The notes beneath the pieces were generated by a model. The model made no database searches. It saw only the letters and a program-made list of their open reading frames with translations, and was not told the DNA's origin. From Thinopyrum elongatum (Eukaryota; Streptophyta; Magnoliopsida; Poales; Poaceae): a stretch of DNA of 64,000 bases. Positions 23,629 through 34,149 of this stretch are shown piece by piece. Every line of letters starts with the position of its first letter. Position 1 is the stretch's first letter. The DNA lies in NCBI GenBank assembly GCA_011799875.1, contig CM022302.1, forward strand, positions 319,404,144-319,468,143. The letters are read 5' to 3'. A program made the translations under genes and the position numbers.

Positions 23629-24685
23629 AATCATCATGTTTTACGATACGGAGCCGCCGCCACCTCCTGTTCTTCATCGGGAGGGCTGATCTGGAGTTTG
23701 TTCTAGGCTCCGAAGAGGGGGATTCGACGGCGTTGTCATCATCAACCATCCTCCATCACCAATTTCATGATGCTCACCATCGGGAGTGAGTAATTCCTTC
23801 ATAGGCTTGCTGGACGGTGATGGGTTGGATGAGATTTATCATGTAATCGAGTTAGTTTTGTTAGGCTTGATCCCTAGTATCCACTATGTTTTGAGATTGA
23901 TGTTGCTACGACTTTGCTATGCTTAATGCTTGTCACTAGGGCCCGAGTGCCATAATTTCATATCTAAACCATTTATGTTTTCACGAATATATTTGTCTTC
24001 TTGATCCTGTCTTGCAAGTTGTGTGCACCTATTACGTGTTATGATCCGCATACCCCAAAGTGACAGAAGTTGGGATTCTTTGCGGTGATTACCGTAGTTT
24101 GAGGAGTTCATGTATTCACTATGTGTTAATGCTTTGTTCTGGTTCTGTATTAAAAGGTTGCCTTAATATCCCTTAGTTTCCTTATGGACCCTGCTGCCAC
24201 GGGAGGGTAGGACAAATGATGTCGTGCAAGTTCTTATTATAAGCTCATATGACTATATACGGAATACATGCCTACATTACATTGATGAATTGGAGCTAGT
24301 TCTGTGTCGCCCTAGGTTATGACTATTACATGATGAATGTCATCCAACATAATTATCCATCACTGATCCAATGCCTATGAGCTTTTCACATATTGATCTT
24401 TGCTAAGTTACTACTGCTATTGCTGTTGTTTCAATCATTATAAAACTGCTAATGTTACTGCTACTATTACTATTACTATCATTACCACGACTATAAAACT
24501 ATAATATTACCGTGCTACTGATCACTCTATTGCAGATATTTAGTTCTCCAGGTGTGGTTGAATTTACAACTCAACTTCTAATACTTGCAAATATTCTTTG
24601 GCTCTCCTTGTGTCAATTCAATAAATTTTGGTTGAATACTCTACCCTTGAAAACTGTTGCGATCCCCTATACTTGTGGGTTATTA
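23629..24685 (+). repeat. RLG-A 5' LTR, right piece
   Basis: Starts with AAT, the second copy of the CACTA-L duplication, and continues the LTR to '...cttgtgggttatta' (the expected ...TCA end appears mutated). LTR length without CACTA-L is about 1.42 kb. The primer site follows 11 bp later. Joining the two pieces gives a plausible full-length LTR, which supports the CACTA-L insertion model. Confidence 0.75.
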
Positions 24686-24696
24686 GGACCTTTTTC

Positions 24697-24714
24697 TGCC
24701 GCCGTTGCCGGGGA
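24697..24714 (+). other. Primer-binding site of RLG-A (tRNA-Asp type)
   Basis: TGCCGCCGTTGCCGGGGA lies 11 bp after the LTR end. It differs by one base from TGGCGCCGTTGCCGGGGA, the complement of the plant tRNA-Asp 3' end used by Athila-lineage elements. Confidence 0.75.
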
Positions 24715-24763
24715 GCATAGCTCTATTTGCTGAGTCACTTGGGATTTATATCTATTGATCACT

Positions 24764-27406
24764 ATGAAGAATCTGAAGGATGATAGAGCCAAGATCGTTC
24801 CCTCTAAGACGAGGGGAGGTAAGGAACTGCCATCTAGCTGTACACTTGATTCACCTTTTGTTTTGAGTAGGCTTGAGACACCACCACCTGCTATTAATTC
24901 TGATATGTCACAAGTAATTGATGATGCTACTTCCACTATGAATGATGCTTATGATGATGCTAGTAGCTTGCTTGATAATACTATGCCACTAGATGAACTT
25001 CTTGATGTACAACTTGCTAAAGCTAAAGAATTTGAAAATGTTGAAACTGATGAAACTTACGAAACACCTATTAGACCTAGCTCTCCTAGAATTGAATTTC
25101 CTAAGGTACCCGGGGGTTATGTTATAGATGGAGACATAGCTAGGGAATTTCTTGCTTGTAATGATAGAGAAGATGTTAAGAAACTACTATGTAAGCTGAA
25201 AGAAAAAAAATCTTTGAATGCAAGAATGAAATATGATCCTAAGTTTGCTACATCTCCTATCTTTGTTACTGATAAGGATTATGAATTCTCTATCGATCCT
25301 AAGTTAATTACTTTGGTTGAATCTGATCCTTTTCATGGTTATGAAATTGAAACTATTGTGGCCCACCTTACTGAATTAAATGATATAGCCACCCTATTTG
25401 CTCATGAGGAAAGGATTCGCTACTACTATATTCTTAAGTTGTTTCCTTTCTCGTTAAAAGGTGATGCTAAGATATGGTTTAATACTCTTGCTCCGGGTTG
25501 TGTGCGTAGTTCCCAAGATATGATATATTAATTCTCTGAAAAATATTTTCCTGCTCATAAGAAACAAGCTGCTTTACAGGAAATATTTAACTTTGTGTAA
25601 ATTGAAGAAGAGAATCTCCCTCAAGCTTGGGGGAGGCTTCTCCAATTACTTAATGCTTTGCCTGATCATCCTCTTAAGAAAAATGAAATACTTGATATCT
25701 TTTACAATGGACTAATCGATGCTTCTAGGGACTACCTAGATAGATGTGTCAGTTGTGTTTTCAGGGAAAGAACTATTATACAAGCTGAGGAACTATTGAA
25801 TAATATATTGAGAAATGATAATGATTGGACCCTCCCTGAACCACAACCTAATCCAACTCCGAAGAAGAGATGTATTCTATTCCTCAATCCTAAAGATATG
25901 CAGGAGGCAAAGAAATCTATGAAAGAAAAAGGTATTAAAGCTGAAGATGTTAAGAATTTACCACCTATTGAAGAAATACATGGGCTCAGCACCCCGATAC
26001 AGGTAGTAGTGGTAAATTATCTTATAAGATTTGATGAAGGTGATATTCCTTACAATAAATCTGCTAGCCAATGCTTGGGTGAATTTGATAGCTACATTGT
26101 TAAGCAAGAACATTTTAATGCATATGTTATGAAACAATTGAAATACAATGATTTCATGATTGATTGTTTGAGTGACTTGATGTTTAGAATTGCTAATGAT
26201 GTTAAGGTGCTAGGTAAACATGCTTCCATGGTTCAAACTTAGTTAGAACAAGTTGCTAAGTCACAAAATGAATTGCTTAATGAGATAAATAAAAATATGA
26301 ATGATCATGCTATTAAATTTATGACTAGAGGAGGTAGAATGACTCAGGAACCTCTATATCGTGAAGGTCATCCTAAAAGAATTGAGAAAGATTCTCATAG
26401 AATTAATATTGATGCACCTAGTTCATCTAAGAAGAAAAAGAAAAGAAAAATGATAGGACTTTGCATGCTTCTAGTGAACCTGAGGTAGAAAAACCTTCTG
26501 AGAATAGTAATGATGTTTCTATTTATGATGCTGTGACACAATCTGGTGTTGGACATACACCTAGTGATAATGATAAGGATGCTCATGAAGATGCTCAACC
26601 ATATAATGATGTGGAAATAGAACCTATTATTGATCTTGATAACCCACCTCCTAAGACTAAAAGATACGATAAAAGTGATTTCATTGCTAGGAAACATGGT
26701 AATGAAAGAGAGCCATGGGTTCAGAAACCTATGCCATTCCCAACTAAACCACCTAAGAATAAGGATGAAGAACAAATTGAGCACTCGTTTGACTAATATA
26801 TTGAAAATGCCCCCATACGCTAAGTAAATGAAAGATATTGTCACCAATAAAAGAAATATACCTGAAGCTGAAATTTCCACCATGCTTGCAAATTACTCTT
26901 TTAAGGATGGAGTACCAAAGGAACTAGGAGATCTAGGAATACCCACTATACCATGCTCCATTAAAAGAAATTATGTCAAAATTGCTTTATGTGATTTAGG
27001 AGCCGGTGTTAGTGTTATGTCTTTCTCTTTATATAGAAGACTTGAATTGAATAAGCTCACACCTAATGAAATATCTTTGCAAATGGCTGATAAATATATT
27101 GCTATACCTATTGGAATTTGTGAGGATGTGCCTGTTGTAGTTGCGAATGTTACTATCCTTACAGACTTTGTTATACTTGATATGCCCGAGGACGACAATA
27201 TGTCAATTATCCTTGGTAGACCCTTTTTGAATACTGCAGGGGCTATTATTGATTGCAACAAAACCAAGGTCACTTTTCATATTAATGGTAATGAGCATAC
27301 AGTACACTTTCTGAAGAAGCAATTCCAAGTAAATGGTATCAATTGTATTGAAAACGCTTCGACAATTACTGTGGGAGGTTTTAAATTTCCTCTTCCTTCA
27401 GTGTAA
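24764..27406 (+). pseudogene. RLG-A gag and aspartic protease (Athila type), broken
   Basis: Gag begins MKNLKDDRAKIV at 24764. The capsid-like part includes LFPFSLKGDAKIWFNTL (about 25435) and ENLPQAWGRLLQLLNALP (about 25611). In-frame stops are at about 25529, 25598 and 26240, and there is a frame change near 26461-26488. The linker is Asp/Asn-rich and ends FIARKHGNEREPWVQKPMPF. The protease frame (26828-27406) carries CDLGAGVSVMSFSLYRRL, so the usual D-[ST]-G active-site motif reads D-L-G, and later ILGRPFLNTAGAIIDCNK, a typical retropepsin C-terminal motif. The reverse transcriptase that should follow is absent. Lesions are too many for function. Confidence 0.85.
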
Positions 27407-28104
27407 AAGAAATATGAAAATCTTATTATAGGGGAGATGCATATCCCCGTTGAGGTAACCTAGTGTTATATGAAGATTCTTCGGTTTCATGTCATTCGAA
27501 AACGGTTTGTTAATAAGACTTGATCAACCTTATTAATGGATTCTTTTTTAGGGGATTGTGGTTGATGAATTTAGTAAGCACAACCTACTGTACCCACTAT
27601 TTACTCTCTATTATTTAAAGTTAAAAAAGTAGAAATGCCATGATTATCCTTTTTTCTGAATTTTCCGTGTAATAATAAAATGACCCAAAAATAAAAGTTC
27701 TCAGAATGCCCTGAAAATTTAGTATGATTTTTTGTAGAATACTTAAGAATTTTTGGCACTGAACGCACCCCAGGGTGGAGTGCGCCTATGGCCCACAAGC
27801 TCACAGGGCGCGCCACCCCCCCCCATGGCGCGCGTTGTGGGCTTGTGGATCCCACAGGGACCCACTCACTTATCCCAGTCGCCCACTCCCTTCTTCTTCC
27901 GCTAGAAAAAATCACTAGCTTGCTCAAACCCGTGTTCTTGATACTTTGCCTGGAATTTTTGATCTCCTTGCTTGGAACTCCGTTTCTGAAACTATTTGGG
28001 GAGATTATTCTTCAGTATGTGACTCCTTCAATGGTCCAATTAGTTTTTGTTCTAGTGCTTCATATATTGCAATTTTTTGCTGCTGTGGTGACCATGTTCT
28101 TGCA
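27407..28104 (+). other. RLG-A untranslated segment with a U3-like block
   Basis: No gene. 'aaaataaaagttctcagaatgccctgaaaattta' (about 27688) resembles 'aaataaaagttctcagattgagctgaaattta' in the 5' LTR (about 11761). In both places a GC-rich block with gggcgcgcc and 'cttgtggg' follows within 100-150 bp (27770-27850 here). It therefore looks like a diverged internal copy of LTR promoter sequence. Confidence 0.5.
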
Positions 28105-29546
28105 AATTTATGGCCCAAAGAATTTGTTATACATTCTGATCATGAATCTTTGAAACATATTAGAAGTCAATCAAAACTGAACCGTAGACATGCTAAATGG
28201 GTTGAATTCATTCAGACTTTCCCATATGTCATAAAACACAAGAAGGGTAAAGAAAATGTTATTGCTGATGCACTGTCTCGTAGTTATACTATGCTTTCAC
28301 AACTTGACTTTAAAATATTTAGTTTGGAGACCATCAAAGATCAATATGTGCATGATGCTGAATTTAAAGATGTATTGCAGAATTGTAAAGAAGGGAGAAC
28401 ATGGAACAAGTTCATCGTTAATGATGGATTTGTGTTTCGTGCTAACAAGCTATGCATTCCAGCTAGCTCCATTCATCTTTTGTTGTTGCAGGAGGCGCAT
28501 GGAGGAGGATTAATGGGACACTTTGGCGTGAAGAAGACAGAGGATGTACTTGCTACACATTTCTTTTGGACAAAGATGAGATAGGATGTTGAGTGTTTTG
28601 TTGTTCGCTGCACTACATGTCAAAAAGCTATGTCACGACTCAATCCTCATGGTTTATATATGCCTTTGCCTGTACCTAGTGTTCCTTGGAAGGATATATC
28701 TATGGACTTTGTTTTAGGTTTACCTCGAACAAAGAAGGGGAGGGATAGCATATTTCTTGTCATGGATAGATTTTCAAAAATGGCACACTTTATACCATGT
28801 CATAAAAGCGATGCTGCTGCTAATGTTGTTGATTTGTTCTTTCGTGAAATTATTCGCTTGTATGGTGTGCTAAATACTATTGTTTTAGATCATGATACTA
28901 AGTTTCTTAGCCATTTTTGGAGATGTTTATGGGCTAAGTTGGGGACTAAACTGCTTTTTAGTACTACATGTAACCCCCAAACTGATGGACAAACTGAAGT
29001 AGTCAATAGGACATTGTCTACTATGCTTAGGGCTATTTTGAAGAATAATCTGAAAATGTGGGAAGAATGCTTGCCTCATATTGAATTCGCTTATAATCGT
29101 TCACTGCATTCTACTACTAAGATGTGCCCTTTTGAAATCATGTATGGTTTCCTACCTCGTGCACCTATTGATTTGTTGCCTCTTCCATCTTCGGAGAAGG
29201 TTAATTTTGATGCTAAACAACATGCTGAATTGATCTTAAAAATGCATGAGTTAACGAAGGAAAATATTGAGCGCATGAATGCTAAATATAAACTTGCTGG
29301 AGATAAAGGTAGAAAACATGTTGTCTTTGCACCTGGAGATCTTGTTTGGTTACATTTGCGTAAGGATAAGTTCCCTGATTTGCGCAAGTCAAAAGCTAAT
29401 GCCACGTGCTGATGGTCCTTTTAAGGGTTCAGAGAAAATAAATGATAATGCATATAAAATTGAGCTACCTGCAGATTTTGGGGTTAGTCTCACTTTTAAC
29501 ATTGCAGATTTAAAGGCTTACTTGGGTGAGGAAGATGAGATACCGT
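28105..29546 (+). pseudogene. Tekay-type RNase H end and integrase, joined to RLG-A
   Basis: From TATGGCCCAAAG (28105) the translation becomes [18 protein letters not shown] and [20 protein letters not shown], the C-terminal part of gypsy RNase H, then ADALSRS. The integrase zinc finger ([11 protein letters not shown].. with CTTCQK) spans about 28497-28625 and has a stop at about 28582. The catalytic core shows the three acids in [21 protein letters not shown] and [16 protein letters not shown]. The C-terminal part after about 29400 is shifted in frame and continues as FNIADLKAYLGEEDEIPS, where CACTA-R interrupts it at 29547. Recognisable as Tekay/Del-clade by this integrase tail. Non-functional. 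Confidence 0.8.
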
Positions 29547-30330
29547 CACTGGTACAGCAAGGTGCTATACAAACAGTTTTTAACCCCTTTCCGCGACGGC
29601 GTTGTGAACCGTCGCCAAGCGAGTGACTATGATAGGGGGGTCCTTCCCACACGACCCAGAAACCATCGGGGATAGGCCCTCCTGGCACACACGCTCGGCA
29701 AAATGAGGTCGTGTGCGACGGGCGAGCGATCAAATACGGTTATACGTACAGTTGTGCTAAAAAATACAATTATACAGGCAAAATCATTTCCGGTCGTAAG
29801 TACATCCCACACAGTTAGTCCCGGCTGAATGTTTCTGTTCGTATGTACATTCCACACAGTCAATCCAAGGAAGACGTTTCCATTAGTACGTACATCCCAC
29901 ACAGTTAATCCAAGAAGTACGTTTCCGTTCGTATATACATCCCACACAGTCACTACAAGGAAAACATTTCAGTTCGCAGGTACATCACACGCAATTTTCC
30001 CCATTAAATCATTTGTGATAGCGTTGCCATTGCAGACGATATTAACAATTTTATCGTTTGCGTTATTGAATGCATCACACACGGTGCATAGAAGAAACTG
30101 TGTGGCAAAGGCTGTCCATCACACACTTTTTATGTGGTAAACGTTTGCGCAAGGTGGCCTAACGCAAACAGTTTTCAAGAGGATGTCTTGTGTGATTGTT
30201 CATTGATCCAACACGGTTTATTCCTAGAAACTATGTGCGTTGCCTGAGGTCATCGCCCACGGTGTTTTCTCAATAACCGTTTGCAATAGAAAAACCCAAT
30301 TAGCAGGCTAATTGGCCATTAGCAGGCTAA
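29547..30330. repeat. CACTA-R left terminus and subterminal repeats
   Basis: Inverted copy of 22985-23628, including 'ttttaacccctttccgcgacggcg' and 'aaccgtgtgngatg' motifs. Here the ~44-bp unit ('gtatgtacatcccacacagtcaatccaagg' type) occurs five times, near 29804, 29846, 29895, 29938 and 29982, against three in CACTA-L. Confidence 0.8.
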
Positions 30331-30542
30331 TTGTCCTATTATTATTAATCCATTTATTAATCTAATTGACATTTCATATTAAGCACACAACATATTTCAT
30401 TTTCATATTAAGGAAGCAGTATTTCATAATTGAAATACATCAGAGTACAACATCATATAGCTTCAGCACTCAGCTACCCCATTACACAACTGCACCAGCA
30501 CCAAGTTTGACATGCAACATCTATAACTTTTCGAAATTAGCA

Positions 30543-31199
30543 TCATAGACGGTACATAGACAGATGAATCTCATCTGGAAAACTGCTTAAGCGGAAGGCG
30601 AATATTGAGCCTTCATTGATGTTGAAGGTCTTTGCAACTTTAGGCCAGTGCCTGTGGATGATTAACCGTCCATCCTTCGTCCTCTTCAGGAACACTTCAA
30701 TATTGAACTGCGGGTGTTGCATGAATATCTTCCTCGCCTCCTGACCATACAAGTGGTTTGAGAGGTAATCATTAGTGAACTGCTTTGGAAAGGCCTGAAA
30801 ACAAGGATGTGCATAAATATCTTCTCTATATTGGAAATGGGGAAAAGAAATAAAAAAGGCAAGGTATAATAGTTATTACCATCCTGTAGTGAATTGATGT
30901 CTTCTTCATTGTGTAGACAAAGATCTTGTTGTTTTTTGTCGCTAATTTCTTTATCCTAACAATCTTTCTGAGTTTCTTGACTTGACTGATATTCATGGCC
31001 AACTCATTTCCCCACATGCAAAAAGGGTCGAACAGTGGGTCAAAACCACTAACAGCAGGACCTACATGTGCAAGACCAAATTGTTAAAAACCTAAATATT
31101 AGAATGGTTCCTGCAAGTGCACAATATTGTGCTATTAGACAAAGGACCATGCATGTGCAAACCTCGATTGTAAACCTCAGTGCTTCCCATTGTTTCACT
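30543..31199 (-). pseudogene. B3 domain gene, CACTA-R copy (C-terminal exons)
   Basis: Minus-strand exons: a small one at about 31199-31150 (ETMGSTEVYNRG), one near 31061-30880 (PAVSGFDPLFDPFC...; KNNKIFVYTMKKTSIHYRM), and the B3 half from about 30794 to the stop at 30543 (FPKQFTNDYLSNHLYG, IEVFLKRTKDGRLIIHRHWP, FNINEGSIFAFRLSSFPDEI). Sequence matches the CACTA-L B3 exons closely. The residues that differ are mostly conservative and no stop is seen in these exons. The N-terminal exon found in CACTA-L (20483-21019) is missing: upstream lie a 247-bp repeat array and then an unrelated gene. It is called a fragment because no start was found. Confidence 0.6.
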
Positions 31200-31330
31200 G
31201 CAACACATATAAGGTAGTTAGTGATCAGGTTAAGTGAGGGTTCGCATGCTATCAGTAAAATATGTTAATGAAAAATAAGCACATTGCAGATTCATTAGAT
31301 TAATTCAAGACACATGGAAAACCCATTTAT

Positions 31331-32065
31331 CCAAACCAAGCATGATTAAGAACTAGGAAATATAGCAATTGTATATGTTTCTCATGTATTGAGTGCAGCC
31401 AAATTCGATTTATTCCTCACATGCACAACAATACAAAATTCTACCCATGACAATTGGACATCGCATTACAGAATTGAACCAAGCAGTTAACTAAACACCA
31501 CAACAAATGAACCAAACATTAACTGAGCACCACATTGCACAATATAACATACTCCTAATAGAAGATCAGATAGTTAACCAAACCAAGCATGCTTAACAAC
31601 TTGGAAATATAGCAACTGTATTTGTTTCTCATGTATTTAGTACAGCCAAATTCGATTTATTTCTCGCATGGTATACAATAACAGAATGCACCCACAACAA
31701 TTGAACATCGCATTGCAGAATTGAACCAAACAGTTAACTAAACACCACAATAAATGAACCAAACGTTAACTGAGCACCACATTGCACAATGTATAACATA
31801 CTAGAAGATCAGACAGTTAACCAAACCAAGCATGCTTGACAACTTGGAAATATAGCAATTGTATTTGTTTCTCATGTATTTTGTAAAGATAAATTCGATT
31901 TATTTCTCACATGGAAGACAATACAAAATTGCACCCTGAAGAATTGAACATCACATTTGCAGAATTAAACCAAATAGTTAACTGAAGACAACAACTAATT
32001 AACCAAACAGTTAATAAGTGAGCACCACATTGCACGACATATAGAACATATACACTAGAGCAACA
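31331..32065. repeat. Three tandem copies of a ~245-bp unit
   Basis: Units start with CCAAACCAAGCATG at 31331, 31578 and 31821 (periods 247 and 243). Each contains 'ggaaatatagcaa.tgtat.tgtttctcatgtatt', 'aaattcgatttatt', 'gaattgaacc.a.cagttaactaaacacca' and 'gagcaccacattgcac'. AT-rich, located in the intron or 5' side of the B3 copy. No coding potential. Confidence 0.8.
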
Positions 32066-32212
32066 GATTGCATGGTAAAAGTATATAGGAAAATTCACTA
32101 GAATTTGTTAAGGAAAGGTAGGAGCAGCACATGCAACGAGTAAACCGAGCATGCTTAACCGCCGTAGCTAACAAACTGAACATAGGTCCTTATAGTGAGC
32201 TAATAAGACAAG

Positions 32213-32707
32213 CTACTCCTCATCGTCAGAGATATCGATGATGATTGGCTCCTTGGACATGGAAGAGGGCGAGGCCTCCACATCGTGGGTTCCCTCGTCG
32301 TAGTGGTGAGTTGCCTGATCCGCTCCGGGCACCAACCTGCTGGCTCTCGAGTTGAGGTAAGCACGGGCACGCTGAGTAAACTCCTCGTAGTCTTCGTCCA
32401 AGGCACCGATGGTGGCATCGAGAAAATGCCATGAACTGTCATTTAAAGCAGCCAAACGCATCGCGGCGTCGGCACGCGAGGCATCGATGGTGGCCTCGAC
32501 GGTGAGGTGCCCCTCCAAGATCTGGGGGTCGGCACGAATGGCAGCCATCGCGACCTCATCTGCGCGTGCGGCCGCGATTTGCTTCTCCGCTGCCAAATGC
32601 TCCTTGAGCTCCTGGTTATACTGCATGCACCATGGCTTAGGGCGGCGCTTATTTGGGAGAGGGCTCGGTGATTTGGGTGGAAGGTGTCGCGCCGGCGGTC
32701 GGGGCAT
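32213..32707 (-). CDS. Transposon accessory protein with Ala-rich helices and a C-terminal SIM-like tail
   Basis: Uninterrupted frame of 164 residues from ATG 32707. Features: a Pro/Lys/Arg-rich N-terminus with NKRRPKPW (possible nuclear signal); a long alanine- and RAD-rich helical middle (AAEKQIAAARADEVAMAAIR..., residues about 36-90) likely to form a coiled coil; DEDYEEFTQRARAYL; and the C-terminus EPIIIDISDDEE. The last part fits a SUMO-interacting motif, a short hydrophobic strand followed by Ser and acidic residues. A comparable tail ends the gene at 1-112 in CACTA-1. I do not recognise the family. It is the only intact single-exon gene in CACTA-R. It could be a DNA- or transposase-partner protein. 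Function unknown. Confidence 0.55.
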   Translation of the reverse strand: MPRPPARHLPPKSPSPLPNKRRPKPWCMQYNQELKEHLAAEKQIAAARADEVAMAAIRADPQILEGHLTVEATIDASRADAAMRLAALNDSSWHFLDATIGALDEDYEEFTQRARAYLNSRASRLVPGADQATHHYDEGTHDVEASPSSMSKEPIIIDISDDEE

Positions 32708-33255
32708 GTGGGATGTGGAAGGAGGAGTAGGATGGGGGTCGGGTGTGGATTACTTGCCTGGATCGACGAGGCCGAGCAGCGTGAAGGAGGGTCGTCGGCG
32801 AGGAGGCGGCGCTGTAAGCAAGGAGTGAAGGTTTCAACTAGGAAAGGAAGGCGGAAACAGGGGAAATGTGGCTTTTGGTAAGGGGGAGGGGGCGGGGAGG
32901 TAGATATTTCCACGGAAGCCGAAATTTTGAATCGGTGCAGCGTAAAAACTGGCGCGCAAAGTGTCCTCAGACACGGTCCCTTATTCAGCACTGTGTACGA
33001 TATGTGAACATCACAAACGATTCATATAGCTTAACCCGTGTGTGATGAGTTTGAACGTGAAAAATTTTGGTTCGAATTTCCCTGGTTACAGTGGTCATCC
33101 ACGTCATTGCATAATTTGGGTACACAAAGGAGGCTACAGTACACCCACATTTCTTAATCGAGCAAGTTCAGCAATTAAACAGAGCTAGCTGGCCTAAACA
33201 TTACTCTAACAAATTAAACACTGGTGCTCTTAATTAAACAAAACAAAGAGTACTA
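32708..33255. other. Spacer between the SIM-tailed and alanine-rich genes
   Basis: 32708-32900 is the GC-rich 5' flank of the SIM-tailed gene. 32960-33050 has subterminal-like motifs ('acacggtccctt', 'aacccgtgtgtgatg'). The rest is AT-rich without a gene. Confidence 0.35.
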
Positions 33256-33898
33256 CTACGGCTTGTGCTCGTCGATCTCCGCCGCCTCCTCCATGTCCAG
33301 CTCGCGCCCGACAATATCCTGGGGAAGGGGCTCCATGGCATCCATCGCACCATACTCAGCAAGCATCACGCCAGCCGTGTCCGCCATCTCTTTGGAAAAG
33401 TCCACCACGAGCTGGGCGTGGGCAGCCACGATCTGGGCTTGGACGGGCTCCGTTGTGGCAAGGTATGCCGCGGAGGAACGGACGGCTGCTTGAACGCTCT
33501 CGGCGATTGCCAACTCTTCTACCGTGGGTTGCCGACCGTTGTCGGAGAAGCTTCATTCGATTTGTGCAGTGACCGCCATGAGCTGGGCGTGGGCGGCCTC
33601 GACATGGTCATGGGTAACCTCCATCAGGGCTAAGGCCGCCGGTGCGGAACGGACAGCTGCTGTGCCGCTCTCGCTAGTTGCTATCCCCGAGGCAGATGTT
33701 GCTGCCGCCACCTAAGAAGCAACAACGGCCGTTTGGGCTGCCTTGGCCGCCCGGTCGCAGATTGCGGCCGTCTCATGTAGCTTGTTAGCACGCGCATGGC
33801 GGCTGCGGCTGCGCTCTCGTCAGAGTGGGCCGCCGAAGTTGCCCTCACGACGCGGGTCCATGTCCCCATCTTTCACGAGCGACGATTGAACAGTGAAA
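33256..33898 (-). pseudogene. Alanine-rich protein with an internal duplication, two stops
   Basis: One frame runs from about 33800 down to TAA/TAG near 33256, ending DIVGRELDMEEAAEIDEHKP. In-frame stops occur at about 33713 (AS*VAAA) and 33553 (QIE*SFSD). It contains two similar units: IATSESGTAAVRSAPAALAL..AAHAQLMAVTAQ and IAESVQAAVRSSAAYLAT..AAHAQLVVDFSK, each about 45-55 residues. This indicates a helical repeat protein. A start near 33870 is in another frame (MGTWTRVV), so a frameshift is likely. Same strand and orientation as the SIM-tailed and B3 genes. No recognised family. Confidence 0.45.
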
Positions 33899-34149
33899 TG
33901 ATATTTGGGGAGCGAGCTAGTGTGCTTGACACGCCAGCTGTGGACTGTAGCCGATGGACCTTCTCGCGTAAGCTATAGGCGTACTATACTCTGACGGTGC
34001 TCCAAGATATTTTGTACTGAATCTCACATGGTTGGTGATAGTAAACTGTGTGCGATCTACTTTATTTTTCATCTAGATTTGAATTACATAATGGGGTCAC
34101 AGCGGCAAAGGAGGGTGATTGAATTGCTAGAACTTTTATCTACAGTGAA

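Larger units (their letters stand above)
11626..29546 (+). mobile_element. RLG-A, Athila-lineage gypsy retrotransposon, chimeric, split by two CACTA elements
   Basis: Starts TGATACGTCCCAAACG at 11626, preceded by TGTAG as candidate target duplication. The 5' LTR is interrupted by CACTA-L and resumes at 23629 up to 24685. Then come a tRNA-Asp-type primer site, gag, a protease and an untranslated segment. From about 28105 the sequence switches to Tekay-type RNase H and integrase, which runs into CACTA-R at 29547 and resumes at 59653. No reverse transcriptase domain and no matching 3' LTR are seen, so the element is defective and rearranged. It resembles the Triticeae Sabrina-like group, but that name is from memory and tentative. 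Confidence 0.7.
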
